Origin: Bradyrhizobium sp. AUGA SZCCT0158
Lineage (GTDB): Bacteria > Pseudomonadota > Alphaproteobacteria > Rhizobiales > Xanthobacteraceae
NCBI RefSeq assembly: GCF_018130065.1
Contig: NZ_JAFCME010000046.1
Span: forward strand, 1 to 34,865
Direction: 5' to 3'
Length of the DNA: 34,865 nucleotides
Position 1 is the first letter of the stretch; every line of letters starts with the position of its first letter. Positions 1 to 8,275 of this stretch are shown piece after piece. Under the pieces are notes generated by a model, which made no database searches, was not told the DNA's origin, and was given only the letters and a program-made list of their open reading frames with translations. Position numbers and translations under genes: made by a program.

Positions 1-3000
1 CAGCGCGCAGGACCTCAGCCAGTCCGGCACGGTGAGCTTTGACGACATCGACACCAACGACGTGGTGGACATCAGCTCGAGCTACAACAACGACATCGTC
101 TGGAGCGGCGGTTCGCTGACGGCGGGGCAGATTGCGGCGCTGACGGCGGGCACCTTCACGGCGAGCGCGACCGATGCGGCGGCGCTGGGCACGACGCCGT
201 GGAGCTACACCGCCAACGACGTGGCGCTGGACTTCCTGGACGACGGTGAAAGCATCACCTTCTCCTACACGGTGACGGCGACCGACGACAGCGGTGCGAG
301 CGCCATCGACACGGTGACGATCACCATCAACGGCACCAACGATGCGCCGGTAGCAGTAAACGACAAGCTCGTCGTTTCGACGAATACCATTGCCGTGTTT
401 TCGGCGAGCGCTCTGCTCGGAAACGATGGCGACATTGACGGAGATGGTTTGCGGATCATATCTGTGTCGGGTCCTGGCGTCGACGCAGGTAACCTCACCT
501 TAGATGTCGACGCACAAACCATTACTTACAACTCGACCCTCGGCGTTGGTGTGGGGGCGGACGCGTTCACCTATGTCGTGAGTGACGGTTCAACTACATC
601 AAGCGGGACAATGTCCATTGATGTCGTCAACGCCAATTCCGGCTTCAATCTCACGACCAGTTATTCGGGCGCCGGTTCCTACCAAGCGTCGTATCTCGAT
701 TTCGGCGGCGGTGCCGACGCCGGTACTGGAGCCGGGGGGAGCGATTTTCTCGTTGGAGGATCGGGTGATGACACTCTCCTCGGCGGCTCTGGAAACGACA
801 CGATCATGGGAGGCGCGGACGCCGATTCAATCACGGGCGGCACTGGCGTTGATCTCGTTATTGTGAATGCGGCAGTCGGCTCTTCCAGCGACTCTGCGCG
901 TGATACGATCGCTGGCAACGGTAACGATGCAGGTGAGGATGCGATCACAGGGTTTGACTTGTCTAATGAGACCCTCAAAGTCGTTGCTACCAATGTGTCG
1001 AATTTTGTGCATGGCACTGACACAGCCATCGGCACGGCTGGCGCCGTAAACGATGGCACAGTGGGCAGCTTCACAGCTCTGACTGGCCTCATCGAGCTTA
1101 ACCAGGCTACCAACAACGATTGGGACAATGCTGGCGATATCGCTGTCACCTTTGCCTCTCCAATTGGTACTTTCAATGAAGCGAACTTCGAGGCTCGCCT
1201 TCAATACAATCTGACAGGCACCAGTGGAAGCGACACCATTACGACGGGCGCACTGGATGACACCGTGAATGGCGGCGCGGGCAACGACACTATCGTGACT
1301 GGTTCTAGCAACGACACGATCACCGGCGGCACGGGCGCCGATTCAATCACGGGCGGCACTGGCGTTGATCTGGTTATTGTGAATGCGGCAGTCGGCTCTT
1401 CCAGCGACTCTGGGCGTAATACGATCGCTGGCAACGGTAACGATGCAGGTGAGGATACGATCACCGGGTTTGACTTGTCCAATGAGACCCTCAAAATCGT
1501 TGCTACCAATGTGTCGAGTTTTGTGCATGGCACGGACACAGCTATCGGCACGGCCGGCGCCGTAAACGATGGCACAGTGGGCAGCTTCACAGCTCTGACT
1601 GGCCTCATCGAGCTTAACCAGGCTACCAACAACGATTGGGACAATGCTGGCGATATCGCTGTCACCTTTGCTTCTCCAATTGGTACTTTCAATGAAGCAA
1701 ACTTCGAGGCTCGCCTTCAATACAATCTGACAGGCACCAGCGGAAACGACACCATTACGACGGGCGCACTGGATGACACCGTCAATGGTGGCGCGGGCAA
1801 CGACACTATCGTGGCTGGTTCCGGCGACGACACCATCACCGGCGGCACGGGCGCCGATTCAATGACCGGCGGCTCGGGGGCCGACATGCTCATTGTCGGC
1901 AGCGCGCAATCCCCGGGTACCATCAGTGGCAGCACCGTTATTGGATATGACGTCATTACCGACTTCGACATAGCCTTCGACACTCTCGATTTGGCGGGCA
2001 CCCCTGTCACAGCCGGTAATACTGGCGGGCTTGTGAACGGCAGCAACTCCACCCTCACCATAGGTGGCAGTCAAGTCAGCCAGCATTCAATCACGAACGG
2101 CATAATAACCTTTTACAACGACGGCGGCTCGTTACTGAATCTGACATCCAACGCGGACGTCGCTGCAGCAGTGCAGTATCTGCACATTGCGGCCAACGAC
2201 CTCGGAAACACTGGCACCACGGTGGCATTCACCGCTACGTTTAGCGGACCTGTTGCTCACACATTCATTTTCGAGCAGGTCGGCACCGCCCCAAGCGCAG
2301 CAAATGATATTCTGGTCGACCTTGTGGGAGTAACCGTAGCCAACCTCTCTACGCTAATTCCTTCGCATATCTTCCCGGCAGGCATTGCTGGAGAGTCCAT
2401 CAACCTGGCGCTCACCAATCCTTCGGCTGACCCCAGCAATTTAATTACGGTCACGATTGCCGGCGTTCCCCTGGGTTGGAGCCTGAACGCCGGAACCAAC
2501 AACGGCGACGGCACATGGATCGTCCACACCAACGATCCGAGCGCACTGACCGTCACCGCGCCGGTAGATTTCATCGGCGCGACGGTGCTGCACGTGAGCC
2601 AAACCTGGACCAACGCGGACGGCACCACGGGCATTGCAAAATTCTTCGACAACGTGGAAGCCTACGCGCCCGGTTCCCCAATCTTCGCCGTGTCGGGCGA
2701 CGACAACCTGACGGGTTCGAGCGGCAACGACTTGTTCGTTGTCGCCCAACCGATTGGCCAGAATACGATCTATAACTTCGACACAGCGCACGACCAGATC
2801 GACCTGATCGGATACGCCGGCTTCACGACGTTTGTGGACGTTCAGGCCCAGACGATCAACAATGATCTCGGCGATGCCGTCATCACGTTGGGAGATGGCC
2901 AGTCGATCATCCTCCAGGGCGTCGACGCGAACTCGCTCTCGGCCGATGATTTCGTCTTCGATCAAACTCCGGTTGTGCAGAACGCCGGCAACATGGTGAT

Positions 3001-3805
3001 CGGAGACGGGGCGATCATGCCGCTGAGCGGCATCATCGAAAACACCGGCACGATCGAATTGAACTCGACGGGTGCCGAAACCGACCTCCAGCTTATCCAG
3101 CATGGCATCTCGCTCGAGGGGCACGGGCAGGTCATACTGTCCGACAGCACCGAGAATGTGATCACCGGAACGGTCTCGGACGTCACGCTGACGAATGTGG
3201 ACAACACGATCTCGGGCGCCGGACAGCTCGGCGCAGGGCAGATGATCCTGATCAACGAAGGCACGATCATCGCCACCGGCAGCAATTCCCTCGAGATCGA
3301 TACCGGTGCGAATACCATCGTGAATTCCGGAACACTCGAAGCGACCGGTAGCGGCGGGCTGGTCATCGACAGCAACCTTGATAATTCCGGATTGCTGTGG
3401 GCGAATGGAGCAGACATCACCCTCAACGGCAGCGTAACTGGCGATGGCACTGCGTTGATCGATGGCGTAGCCACGATCGAGTTCGAAGCGGCCTCATCTG
3501 TTAACGTAACGTTTGCTGCCGAAGCGACTGGAACGCTCAAGCTTGGCGACTCCTTCGACTTCAGCGGAATCGTTTCGGGATTTAACGAGGATGACCACTT
3601 CGATCTGCTCGATGTCTCGTTTGGAGAAGGCACCAGCGTAAGTTACGTTGAGAATTCGGAGGAGACCGGCGGAACCCTAACGGTGAGCGACGGCGTTCAC
3701 ACCGCCAACATCTCGTTGCTCGGCGACTACTCGGCGGACGGCTTCATATTCGCGGCAGACGCCACCACGGGCACACTTCTGTCATACCGGGACGATCTGA
3801 TCTAG
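1..3805 (+). CDS. Large VCBS/RTX-type adhesin, 3' part (5' end outside window)
   Basis: The frame is open from the first bases of the window (codons start at base 2), so the N-terminus lies upstream; the GTG at 32 is internal. Visible order, numbering residues from base 32: a VCBS repeat (about 1-108, ending TNDAPVAVND), a cadherin/Ig-like repeat (about 109-205, LLGNDGDIDGD and FTYVVSDG), RTX nonapeptides of GGSGDDTLLGGSGNDTI type (about 230-275), a 172-residue unit present twice, more RTX repeats near 600 and 890, and a C-terminal region of short beta-helix-like N-x-GTI and GTLEATGSGG repeats. The protein is acidic, lacks cysteine in the visible part and ends in a hydrophobic and acidic tail, as expected for type I secretion. 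RTX motifs bind calcium and fold outside the cell. No transporter gene is nearby. The adhesin role is inferred from domain content. Confidence 0.9.
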   Translation, partial: SAQDLSQSGTVSFDDIDTNDVVDISSSYNNDIVWSGGSLTAGQIAALTAGTFTASATDAAALGTTPWSYTANDVALDFLDDGESITFSYTVTATDDSGASAIDTVTITINGTNDAPVAVNDKLVVSTNTIAVFSASALLGNDGDIDGDGLRIISVSGPGVDAGNLTLDVDAQTITYNSTLGVGVGADAFTYVVSDGSTTSSGTMSIDVVNANSGFNLTTSYSGAGSYQASYLDFGGGADAGTGAGGSDFLVGGSGDDTLLGGSGNDTIMGGADADSITGGTGVDLVIVNAAVGSSSDSARDTIAGNGNDAGEDAITGFDLSNETLKVVATNVSNFVHGTDTAIGTAGAVNDGTVGSFTALTGLIELNQATNNDWDNAGDIAVTFASPIGTFNEANFEARLQYNLTGTSGSDTITTGALDDTVNGGAGNDTIVTGSSNDTITGGTGADSITGGTGVDLVIVNAAVGSSSDSGRNTIAGNGNDAGEDTITGFDLSNETLKIVATNVSSFVHGTDTAIGTAGAVNDGTVGSFTALTGLIELNQATNNDWDNAGDIAVTFASPIGTFNEANFEARLQYNLTGTSGNDTITTGALDDTVNGGAGNDTIVAGSGDDTITGGTGADSMTGGSGADMLIVGSAQSPGTISGSTVIGYDVITDFDIAFDTLDLAGTPVTAGNTGGLVNGSNSTLTIGGSQVSQHSITNGIITFYNDGGSLLNLTSNADVAAAVQYLHIAANDLGNTGTTVAFTATFSGPVAHTFIFEQVGTAPSAANDILVDLVGVTVANLSTLIPSHIFPAGIAGESINLALTNPSADPSNLITVTIAGVPLGWSLNAGTNNGDGTWIVHTNDPSALTVTAPVDFIGATVLHVSQTWTNADGTTGIAKFFDNVEAYAPGSPIFAVSGDDNLTGSSGNDLFVVAQPIGQNTIYNFDTAHDQIDLIGYAGFTTFVDVQAQTINNDLGDAVITLGDGQSIILQGVDANSLSADDFVFDQTPVVQNAGNMVIGDGAIMPLSGIIENTGTIELNSTGAETDLQLIQHGISLEGHGQVILSDSTENVITGTVSDVTLTNVDNTISGAGQLGAGQMILINEGTIIATGSNSLEIDTGANTIVNSGTLEATGSGGLVIDSNLDNSGLLWANGADITLNGSVTGDGTALIDGVATIEFEAASSVNVTFAAEATGTLKLGDSFDFSGIVSGFNEDDHFDLLDVSFGEGTSVSYVENSEETGGTLTVSDGVHTANISLLGDYSADGFIFAADATTGTLLSYRDDLI
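821..1852 (+). repeat. Two tandem 516-bp units inside the left adhesin
   Basis: Unit 1 is 821-1336 and unit 2 is 1337-1852, both starting at GCCGATTCAAT. The start of a third unit at 1853 diverges after a few bases. The period of 516 bp equals 172 codons, so copies can be gained or lost without a frameshift. Most of the unit is nearly identical between copies, with scattered single-base changes. Each unit holds an RTX nonapeptide cluster followed by a spacer domain that contains TGFDLSNETLK and ASPIGTFNEANFEARLQYN. Confidence 0.92.
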
Positions 3806-3922
3806 CTGATCGACAGAATGCGTTTGGATACAGTGCGGAGCTGATGGGGGGAAGCCCGACGATTGGTCCTGGAACGGGAGAAAGAGTATGACTAGGGCAG
3901 GGACAGCTCGGAGCGTTCATAA

Positions 3923-4375
3923 ATGGCGATCAGGATCAGCGAGGTAAAGTCGTCCAGGCTCTCAGATGACAAGAAGGAAGTCATCGTCGGCGGAAGCGGA
4001 AAATATATTGGCGACGTGGAGCTTAAAATCGCGCGCGAGTGCTTGGACGATTTTATCGATGCCCTCGTCAACGCGCGGGGCACGCTTGAGCCAACCCTTG
4101 CAGTGGCCCCGGGTGCAGACGCCGCCGCGGGATCCAAGCGAAAGGCTCGCTCGGGCGACAACCCGAATGAAGTCAGATTTGAAATCCCCAAGACCTTCGC
4201 CGTGACGGCGGACACGGAGGGCAGGGGCCTGGTTCTGCTTATTCTCAATCACCGGCTGGAAAACCAGGAAGGGTATGCGCTGAGCCCGGATGCCGCACGA
4301 CAAGTAGCTGGGGGACTGACCAAGAGCGCGGACGCATTGCAAGCATCCCCGGTCGCCGGCGAACTCAACAAGTGA
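3923..4375 (+). CDS. Conserved-looking hypothetical protein, 150 aa
   Basis: I do not recognise a domain. The start is well fixed: an in-frame TAA lies directly before the ATG and GGAG sits about 9 bases upstream. The product has an N-terminal beta-rich part (ISEVKSS, KKEVIVGGSGKYIGDVELKI), a lysine and arginine-rich linker near residues 72-78, and a C-terminal part with EIPKTFAVTADTEGRGLVLLI and SPDAARQVAGGL. It has no signal peptide or membrane segment, so it is probably cytoplasmic. It follows the adhesin stop by 117 bases and may be co-transcribed. A 19-codon ORF at 3888-3947 (ATG after GGGAG) overlaps the start in another frame and could be a leader peptide, but this is weak. Confidence 0.7.
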   Translation: MAIRISEVKSSRLSDDKKEVIVGGSGKYIGDVELKIARECLDDFIDALVNARGTLEPTLAVAPGADAAAGSKRKARSGDNPNEVRFEIPKTFAVTADTEGRGLVLLILNHRLENQEGYALSPDAARQVAGGLTKSADALQASPVAGELNK

Positions 4376-4962
4376 GCCCCCTACGGATGTGCGTTGTAGT
4401 GAGCAACTTAACGCCGATGTCTAGCCATTTGGAGTCTGCAGCAGGTTGGCATGTCCCGCGAGCGGTGAATCCAACCGATAATCCTTCTTGGAAAATCTCT
4501 TGCCTCGTTGTCGTCGGGCAGAGTTTTCTGCGATGGCGGCCGCCTCTGTTGGGCGCGCCGGCGTCCTTTAGGCGCACAGGTTGAGTGCGTCCTGGCCGCG
4601 ATGGCCCAGATCCTGCGGCGGCTCGCATCGCGGGTCGCTCGGCCGCCACCCGCTGAGGCAGCTGTGTATTGCGTAGCGTCAGAGTTGCGTAAGAGGCGTC
4701 AGGGCCGGTTGATCAAAGCCGGTCGCTCATAGTGAAGTGACCGAACGACACCGTCAGTTACAGCCGACTTTTGCAACAAAATCCATCGATTGTCGGACCT
4801 CGCGCGAGGTCCGACTTCAGTCCGGAATGCGCACCAAAGCGGACGTCCGCCGACCGCCTTACGGATTCACGCCTAGTCCAATCGCTTTCCGCCCGGGCAA
4901 CAAATAACCCTAGGCCAGGGGCAAGCCGCCACGCACATCACCGTCCGACACGCGTGGGTCAT
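4376..4962. other. Intergenic stretch between convergent genes; no supported gene
   Basis: Short ORFs occur on both strands, but none has a good ribosome site or recognisable protein character. The notable content is the 24-bp palindrome at 4792-4815 and a second perfect palindrome GCGGACGTCCGC at 4839-4850. The 12-mer ACCAAAGCGGAC at 4833-4844 recurs at 8160-8171, which suggests remnants of a dispersed intergenic repeat. Confidence 0.5.
4792..4815. repeat. 24-bp perfect palindrome
   Basis: The arm GTCGGACCTCGC (4792-4803) is followed without spacer by its exact reverse complement (4804-4815). It lies about 150 bases beyond the 3' end of the ERF-fusion gene. No T-run follows on either strand, so a classical terminator is not supported. 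It could be a protein-binding dyad, a REP-like element or a transcript-end structure for the minus-strand operon. Confidence 0.85.
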
Positions 4963-6261
4963 TCATTCGAAAAGCATCGGATTTGGAACTAATCGATTAT
5001 GGCTCTTCGTCCAAAGGTTCTGTGAGACCGCAATCGGGTCTATCGAGACTCTTGACCACCAAGCTCGTTCGTCCCCAAAGCGGTGATTGTCTCGGTGATG
5101 GGCGCGGCACAGCGGCACCGCGAATTCGTCGCTGACCTTCCGACCTAACGCCTGTGGTTGTGCGAACCTCACATGATGGGCGTCCGCGGGGCTACGTTCG
5201 CAGATCAGGCAGGGATGAGATGCTACAAATCTTAGGTGTGCCTTGTCGCGGAGGTAGCGAAGTTTGGGAATGGCCAAGGCTCCGCTTTCGACTTTTGAAT
5301 CCGCGGAGGAGGTAGACACAGCCTCACCGGGGACATCGCTAACGACGATGCATTTTTGTATCTTGAAAGCAGAAGCAGCTTGCTCGGGTGCAGGCTTGAC
5401 CTTTCGCGGCCGGCCCCTTGGTCGCCGTGCGTTCTCGGTTTCGGGGTTGGCCGAGGGCAGCACAGTTACTGCCGGATCAGGAGGAGCGATTGCAGGTTCA
5501 ACCACCGCGATTGGCTCGGGGAATGCGCCTGACGGGACGCTCTTGACTGAGAAGGCGTCTTCGACCCGCCGCGCATCATCCGTTGATAGGCGATTTTTGG
5601 TCTTTAGAATGGCTATCGCTCGGGTGGGCAGATCCTCTTCCGAAAGCCTCTCGATCTCTTGGATAAGCTGCGTCGCAGCCAATGCGGACTCTGCGGCCGA
5701 CAATTTATCCCGCAACAGCATCGTGCCGGAGCCACCGGGTCGCGATTGCTTGTTCTGAGCGGACCCCAGCACAATGTCGGGATTGGGCGGGAGGCTGGTA
5801 TCGAGGATCTTTTGATCTTCTGCCCGGGGCGTGGCCACATCGGGCGGCGCGTCGAGATCATCATCCCCCGCGATACCGACCATCGTAAACAGGGCGTAAC
5901 GCCGTGCGTAGGTGAGGGCCGCTCCCATGCGGCGAGGTGCAGATGCCTCCGACAACTGGCAGACCGGCCAGTCTGAAGAGATCCACTCCCCTGAAGTATG
6001 CAGCAGGAGAGTGGTCAGGTTGACGATCCCATTGGCACGGTCGATGTCGGTAGTCTGTGCGATGGCAATCTGCTGGCCGCCCAAGGCCTTTCTAACAATG
6101 TCAAGACCGCTCGCCAGGGAGGCATAGCGAAAGGTCTGGGGACTGTCTGATCGGTTGTTGTAGACCGTCCCGATCAATGCCTTCTCTGGATTCGAGAGGT
6201 CAATCTGAGCCTTCGCTAAGGCGGTGGCGATGGCCGCGACATTCTCACTGGACCGATGCAT
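4963..6261 (-). CDS. ERF-family single-strand annealing protein fused to AT-hook and HNH-like zinc domain
   Basis: This 432-aa protein has an ERF domain at about 5-140, with the family signature around RRMGAALTYARRYALFTMVGI followed by the acidic run GDDDLDA. ERF proteins, typified by phage P22 Erf, anneal complementary single strands during recombination. A linker (about 150-330) contains PRGRPRK at 281-287, a textbook AT-hook core. The C-terminus (about 345-405) has CxxC at C351/C354, HH at 362-363, then C385, HH at 388-389 and H393, a pattern of the HNH/DUF968 kind seen in phage recombination proteins. The ATG follows GGAGG with a 6-base gap, and the gene overlaps the end of the upstream YqaJ gene by 17 bases, so the two are translationally coupled. 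Nuclease activity of the C-terminus is inferred. Confidence 0.85.
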   Translation of the reverse strand: MHRSSENVAAIATALAKAQIDLSNPEKALIGTVYNNRSDSPQTFRYASLASGLDIVRKALGGQQIAIAQTTDIDRANGIVNLTTLLLHTSGEWISSDWPVCQLSEASAPRRMGAALTYARRYALFTMVGIAGDDDLDAPPDVATPRAEDQKILDTSLPPNPDIVLGSAQNKQSRPGGSGTMLLRDKLSAAESALAATQLIQEIERLSEEDLPTRAIAILKTKNRLSTDDARRVEDAFSVKSVPSGAFPEPIAVVEPAIAPPDPAVTVLPSANPETENARRPRGRPRKVKPAPEQAASAFKIQKCIVVSDVPGEAVSTSSADSKVESGALAIPKLRYLRDKAHLRFVASHPCLICERSPADAHHVRFAQPQALGRKVSDEFAVPLCRAHHRDNHRFGDERAWWSRVSIDPIAVSQNLWTKSHNRLVPNPMLFE

Positions 6262-7111
6262 GGGCGGCCTCCATCTCGACGCGGTCGAAACTAATCGCTC
6301 CTGATTTTGACCGTCTCGCTCGGATGCCGTGGCCCATGGCTTCCTTGGCGTCTTCTGGCATCAGACCTTTCAATTCGCTCTTGGCTCGCTCGTGGTTTAA
6401 GTGGGCTTGTTGCGTGTCCCGGAACAGTCCGGCAAATTCAGCCCACGAATTGGAGGCATTCATATCCACCACCCGAACCGCTTGGATTCGTGGCTTTGGC
6501 GGCTCGCAGTCGAACAACGCGGGAGTTTCGCCGGTCTTGACGGCCTGCCAAAAGGCCTTCTCTGCCGCGATCAGAACCGTCTGGTAGATCGGATCGGCCT
6601 CGATGGCGAGTTCGACCCAGTTGCCGCCTCCGGTGATGATCGACAACACGGAGGTCCTGGTGTTAGCGACCAGCATGTTGTGCTGGAGCTGGGCCATGTG
6701 CTTTTCCGCTGCGGCCACCTCTGAAAACGACCAGGGCAGCATGAACTTGGCTTCGAAGACGGCGCCCGTTTCTTTGATGACGCCGTCGAGGGTGGCGGCC
6801 ATCCAGGGGATTGTCCGGTGAACTACGTGGCGTTGGACATGGGCAATCCGATAGCCCGAACTGGTCTCATACCAACGTCGATTGAGGTCCTCGGTTACGA
6901 GTCCGAGCTGAACGATCAATTCTCTCGAAAGATCGACCGGGGATCTCTCACCTCGCTTTTCCTTCCAAAGGCGAACGAGGGCTTTCTCGTCCTTTCCCAT
7001 GATGATCCGGGCGTCGGAGCCACCGATGAAGTGTCGTCGGTCACGCAATGCCTTCGCGCTGACAATTTTTGGTATAGCTCCGCCGTTCACCAAAACGGTG
7101 CCTTTCGTCAT
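6245..7111 (-). CDS. YqaJ-family viral recombinase (lambda-exonuclease-like)
   Basis: The start is set at the ATG at 7111 because GGAG lies 7 bases upstream; a longer frame to 7153 has no ribosome site and would cover the candidate operator. The 288-aa product begins its fold with GGSDARIIMG (30-39). It has the PD-(D/E)XK-type residues D109 (ATLDG) and E120-x-K122 (FEAKF), then the QLQHNM helix at 141-146 typical of YqaJ proteins. Such enzymes resect double-strand ends 5' to 3' to leave single strands for an annealing protein. The next gene encodes exactly such a partner (ERF), so the pair forms an exonuclease/annealase module of the Red or RecET kind. No phage structural genes are nearby. 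Confidence 0.85.
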   Translation of the reverse strand: MTKGTVLVNGGAIPKIVSAKALRDRRHFIGGSDARIIMGKDEKALVRLWKEKRGERSPVDLSRELIVQLGLVTEDLNRRWYETSSGYRIAHVQRHVVHRTIPWMAATLDGVIKETGAVFEAKFMLPWSFSEVAAAEKHMAQLQHNMLVANTRTSVLSIITGGGNWVELAIEADPIYQTVLIAAEKAFWQAVKTGETPALFDCEPPKPRIQAVRVVDMNASNSWAEFAGLFRDTQQAHLNHERAKSELKGLMPEDAKEAMGHGIRARRSKSGAISFDRVEMEAAHASVQ

Positions 7112-7146
7112 TTGACTACTCCGAATCTGATTATTCTGATACAAAG

Positions 7147-7165
7147 AGATCATACATAATGATCT
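7147..7165. promoter_or_regulatory. Candidate operator: 7-5-7 inverted repeat between divergent genes
   Basis: AGATCAT, the spacer ACATA and ATGATCT form a perfect inverted repeat. It lies in the 70-bp gap between the yqaJ start (7111) and the XRE gene start (7182). A further GATC half-site follows at 7171-7174. A small HTH protein beside a divergent operon commonly binds such a dyad. Binding is inferred, not shown. Confidence 0.5.
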
Positions 7166-7181
7166 AAAAGGATCAAGAGGT

Positions 7182-7436
7182 TTGTTTAGCCCATCTCAAC
7201 TTCGTGCAGCGCGAGCTCTTGTCGGATGGTCGCAGAGCGAAATCGCAAATGCTGCAGGACTATCAGTTCCTACTATCAAGCGAGCTGAAGCCGACGGGGG
7301 CATCAAGGTGTCCGAGGAAGCCGTGGCCGCAATCGCAAGCGTGCTGAAAAAGGTTGGCGTCGAGTTCATCGAAGAAAACGGCGGAGGTGTTGGCGTCCGG
7401 CTCCGGAAGGCACAAAGCCCTGCTCGACTTAAATAA
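7182..7436 (+). CDS. Small XRE-family helix-turn-helix regulator
   Basis: This 84-aa protein is almost entirely one HTH domain: LRAARALVGWSQSEIANAAG (helices 1-2), then LSVPTIKRAE as the recognition helix, followed by a helix EAVAAIASVLKKVGVEF. It is of the Cro/CI-like type that binds DNA as a dimer. The start is uncertain: TTG at 7182 is the only plausible initiator after an in-frame TGA at 7137-7139, and AAGAGG sits just 1 base before it, too close to be ideal. The gene is divergent from the yqaJ-ERF operon across a short region that contains a dyad, so it probably controls that operon and itself. Confidence 0.8.
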   Translation: MFSPSQLRAARALVGWSQSEIANAAGLSVPTIKRAEADGGIKVSEEAVAAIASVLKKVGVEFIEENGGGVGVRLRKAQSPARLK

Positions 7437-8275
7437 ACCGAATGCAAAGAGCAAAGAAACTCAACAGCTTCATGTGAGCCCAGTCTTGGCCAACACCTTG
7501 CCGAAGGAGCCGTTTGGTTGATTGAGACTTGCTCGGCCTCGTTGGCGGTTTTAAAACAGATGTGCAACGCTGGCGGCAGCAGGAATCGTTGAGCCGCTGC
7601 CGTGTTGGCGGAAGTGAAGGGCAGGCGTTACCCCTGGGGAGGGTGCAATGACGGTTGCTCGAGAAGTTATTGGCGCTTCCGGATAAGACTGCGCGCGTGG
7701 TGAAAAGTCCCGGACCATTTGATGGCTTGAATGAACCAGGCCTCATTTATGACGGCTATGTCGACCGGGATATGCAATTTCCAGCTCAGGCCATTGATCC
7801 AGACGCAATCTAAGTCGTCTATCTTTGAAGGCGCATTACTTAGGGACCACATGCGCGCTGCGATTTTCGGTGTCTCTTGGCGTGCCATTCGAGCTTCGTA
7901 ATCGAGTATCTTCGTTGGGTCACAGAGGTAAGCAAGGCAATCCCGTTATTGACTCCAATACCCTCGAAGAGAAACCGGTCAAGCTAGAGCGCTTCTGCCA
8001 GCAAGAACAGAATTCCAAAAAGCCTGTTATGCAAGCCGTGGCGCAGGTTTTGGGTAAGAAGTAGGGGGGTGGCACTTTTGAGAACATGCCCGCGGCCCCG
8101 ATTGCGTCTTCTTGTGGAGTTAGACCGGAAGTGAGCGGCACGCGGTCAAATCGACGCGAACCAAAGCGGACATAAACGCTGCGACGCGGTAGCAGTGGAC
8201 AAAGCTCGTCACCCCGCCGGCAATCTTAGTTGCACCGTAATGCACCGCAGTCCTATGGGTAGGGAGCTTGGGGCG
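7437..8275. other. Mostly non-coding stretch with one doubtful small ORF and a possible repeat remnant
   Basis: The + strand ORF at 7825-8064 has a lysine-rich C-terminus but no ribosome site, and I do not support it. A 52-codon frame at 7655-7813 is listed separately. The stretch 8120-8175 contains ACCAAAGCGGAC shared with 4833-4844. From memory it resembles a decayed intergenic repeat common in Bradyrhizobium genomes; that recall is unverified. Confidence 0.4.
7655..7813 (+). CDS. Doubtful small ORF, about 52 aa, possibly frameshifted
   Basis: The TTG-initiated frame encodes a protein-like stretch (LLEKLLALPDKTARVV, then GPFDGLNEPGLIYDGYVDRD) ending in TAA at 7811-7813. The good ribosome site GGGGAGGG (7637-7644) instead points to the ATG at 7648, which is one frame off and stops after 12 codons. 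Either the small ORF is chance, or a single-base shift has broken a short gene. I recognise no family. Confidence 0.2.
   Translation: MLEKLLALPDKTARVVKSPGPFDGLNEPGLIYDGYVDRDMQFPAQAIDPDAI

Noticed and set aside
679..1720. Pairs of similar minus-strand frames (679-1176 with 1201-1692, and 827-1204 with 1343-1720)
   Set aside because: They are similar only because the 516-bp DNA unit of the adhesin is duplicated; the adhesin frame explains both.
4963..7436. An intact prophage
   Set aside because: Only recombination and regulator genes are present; no integrase, attachment repeats, terminase, capsid, tail or lysis genes were seen.
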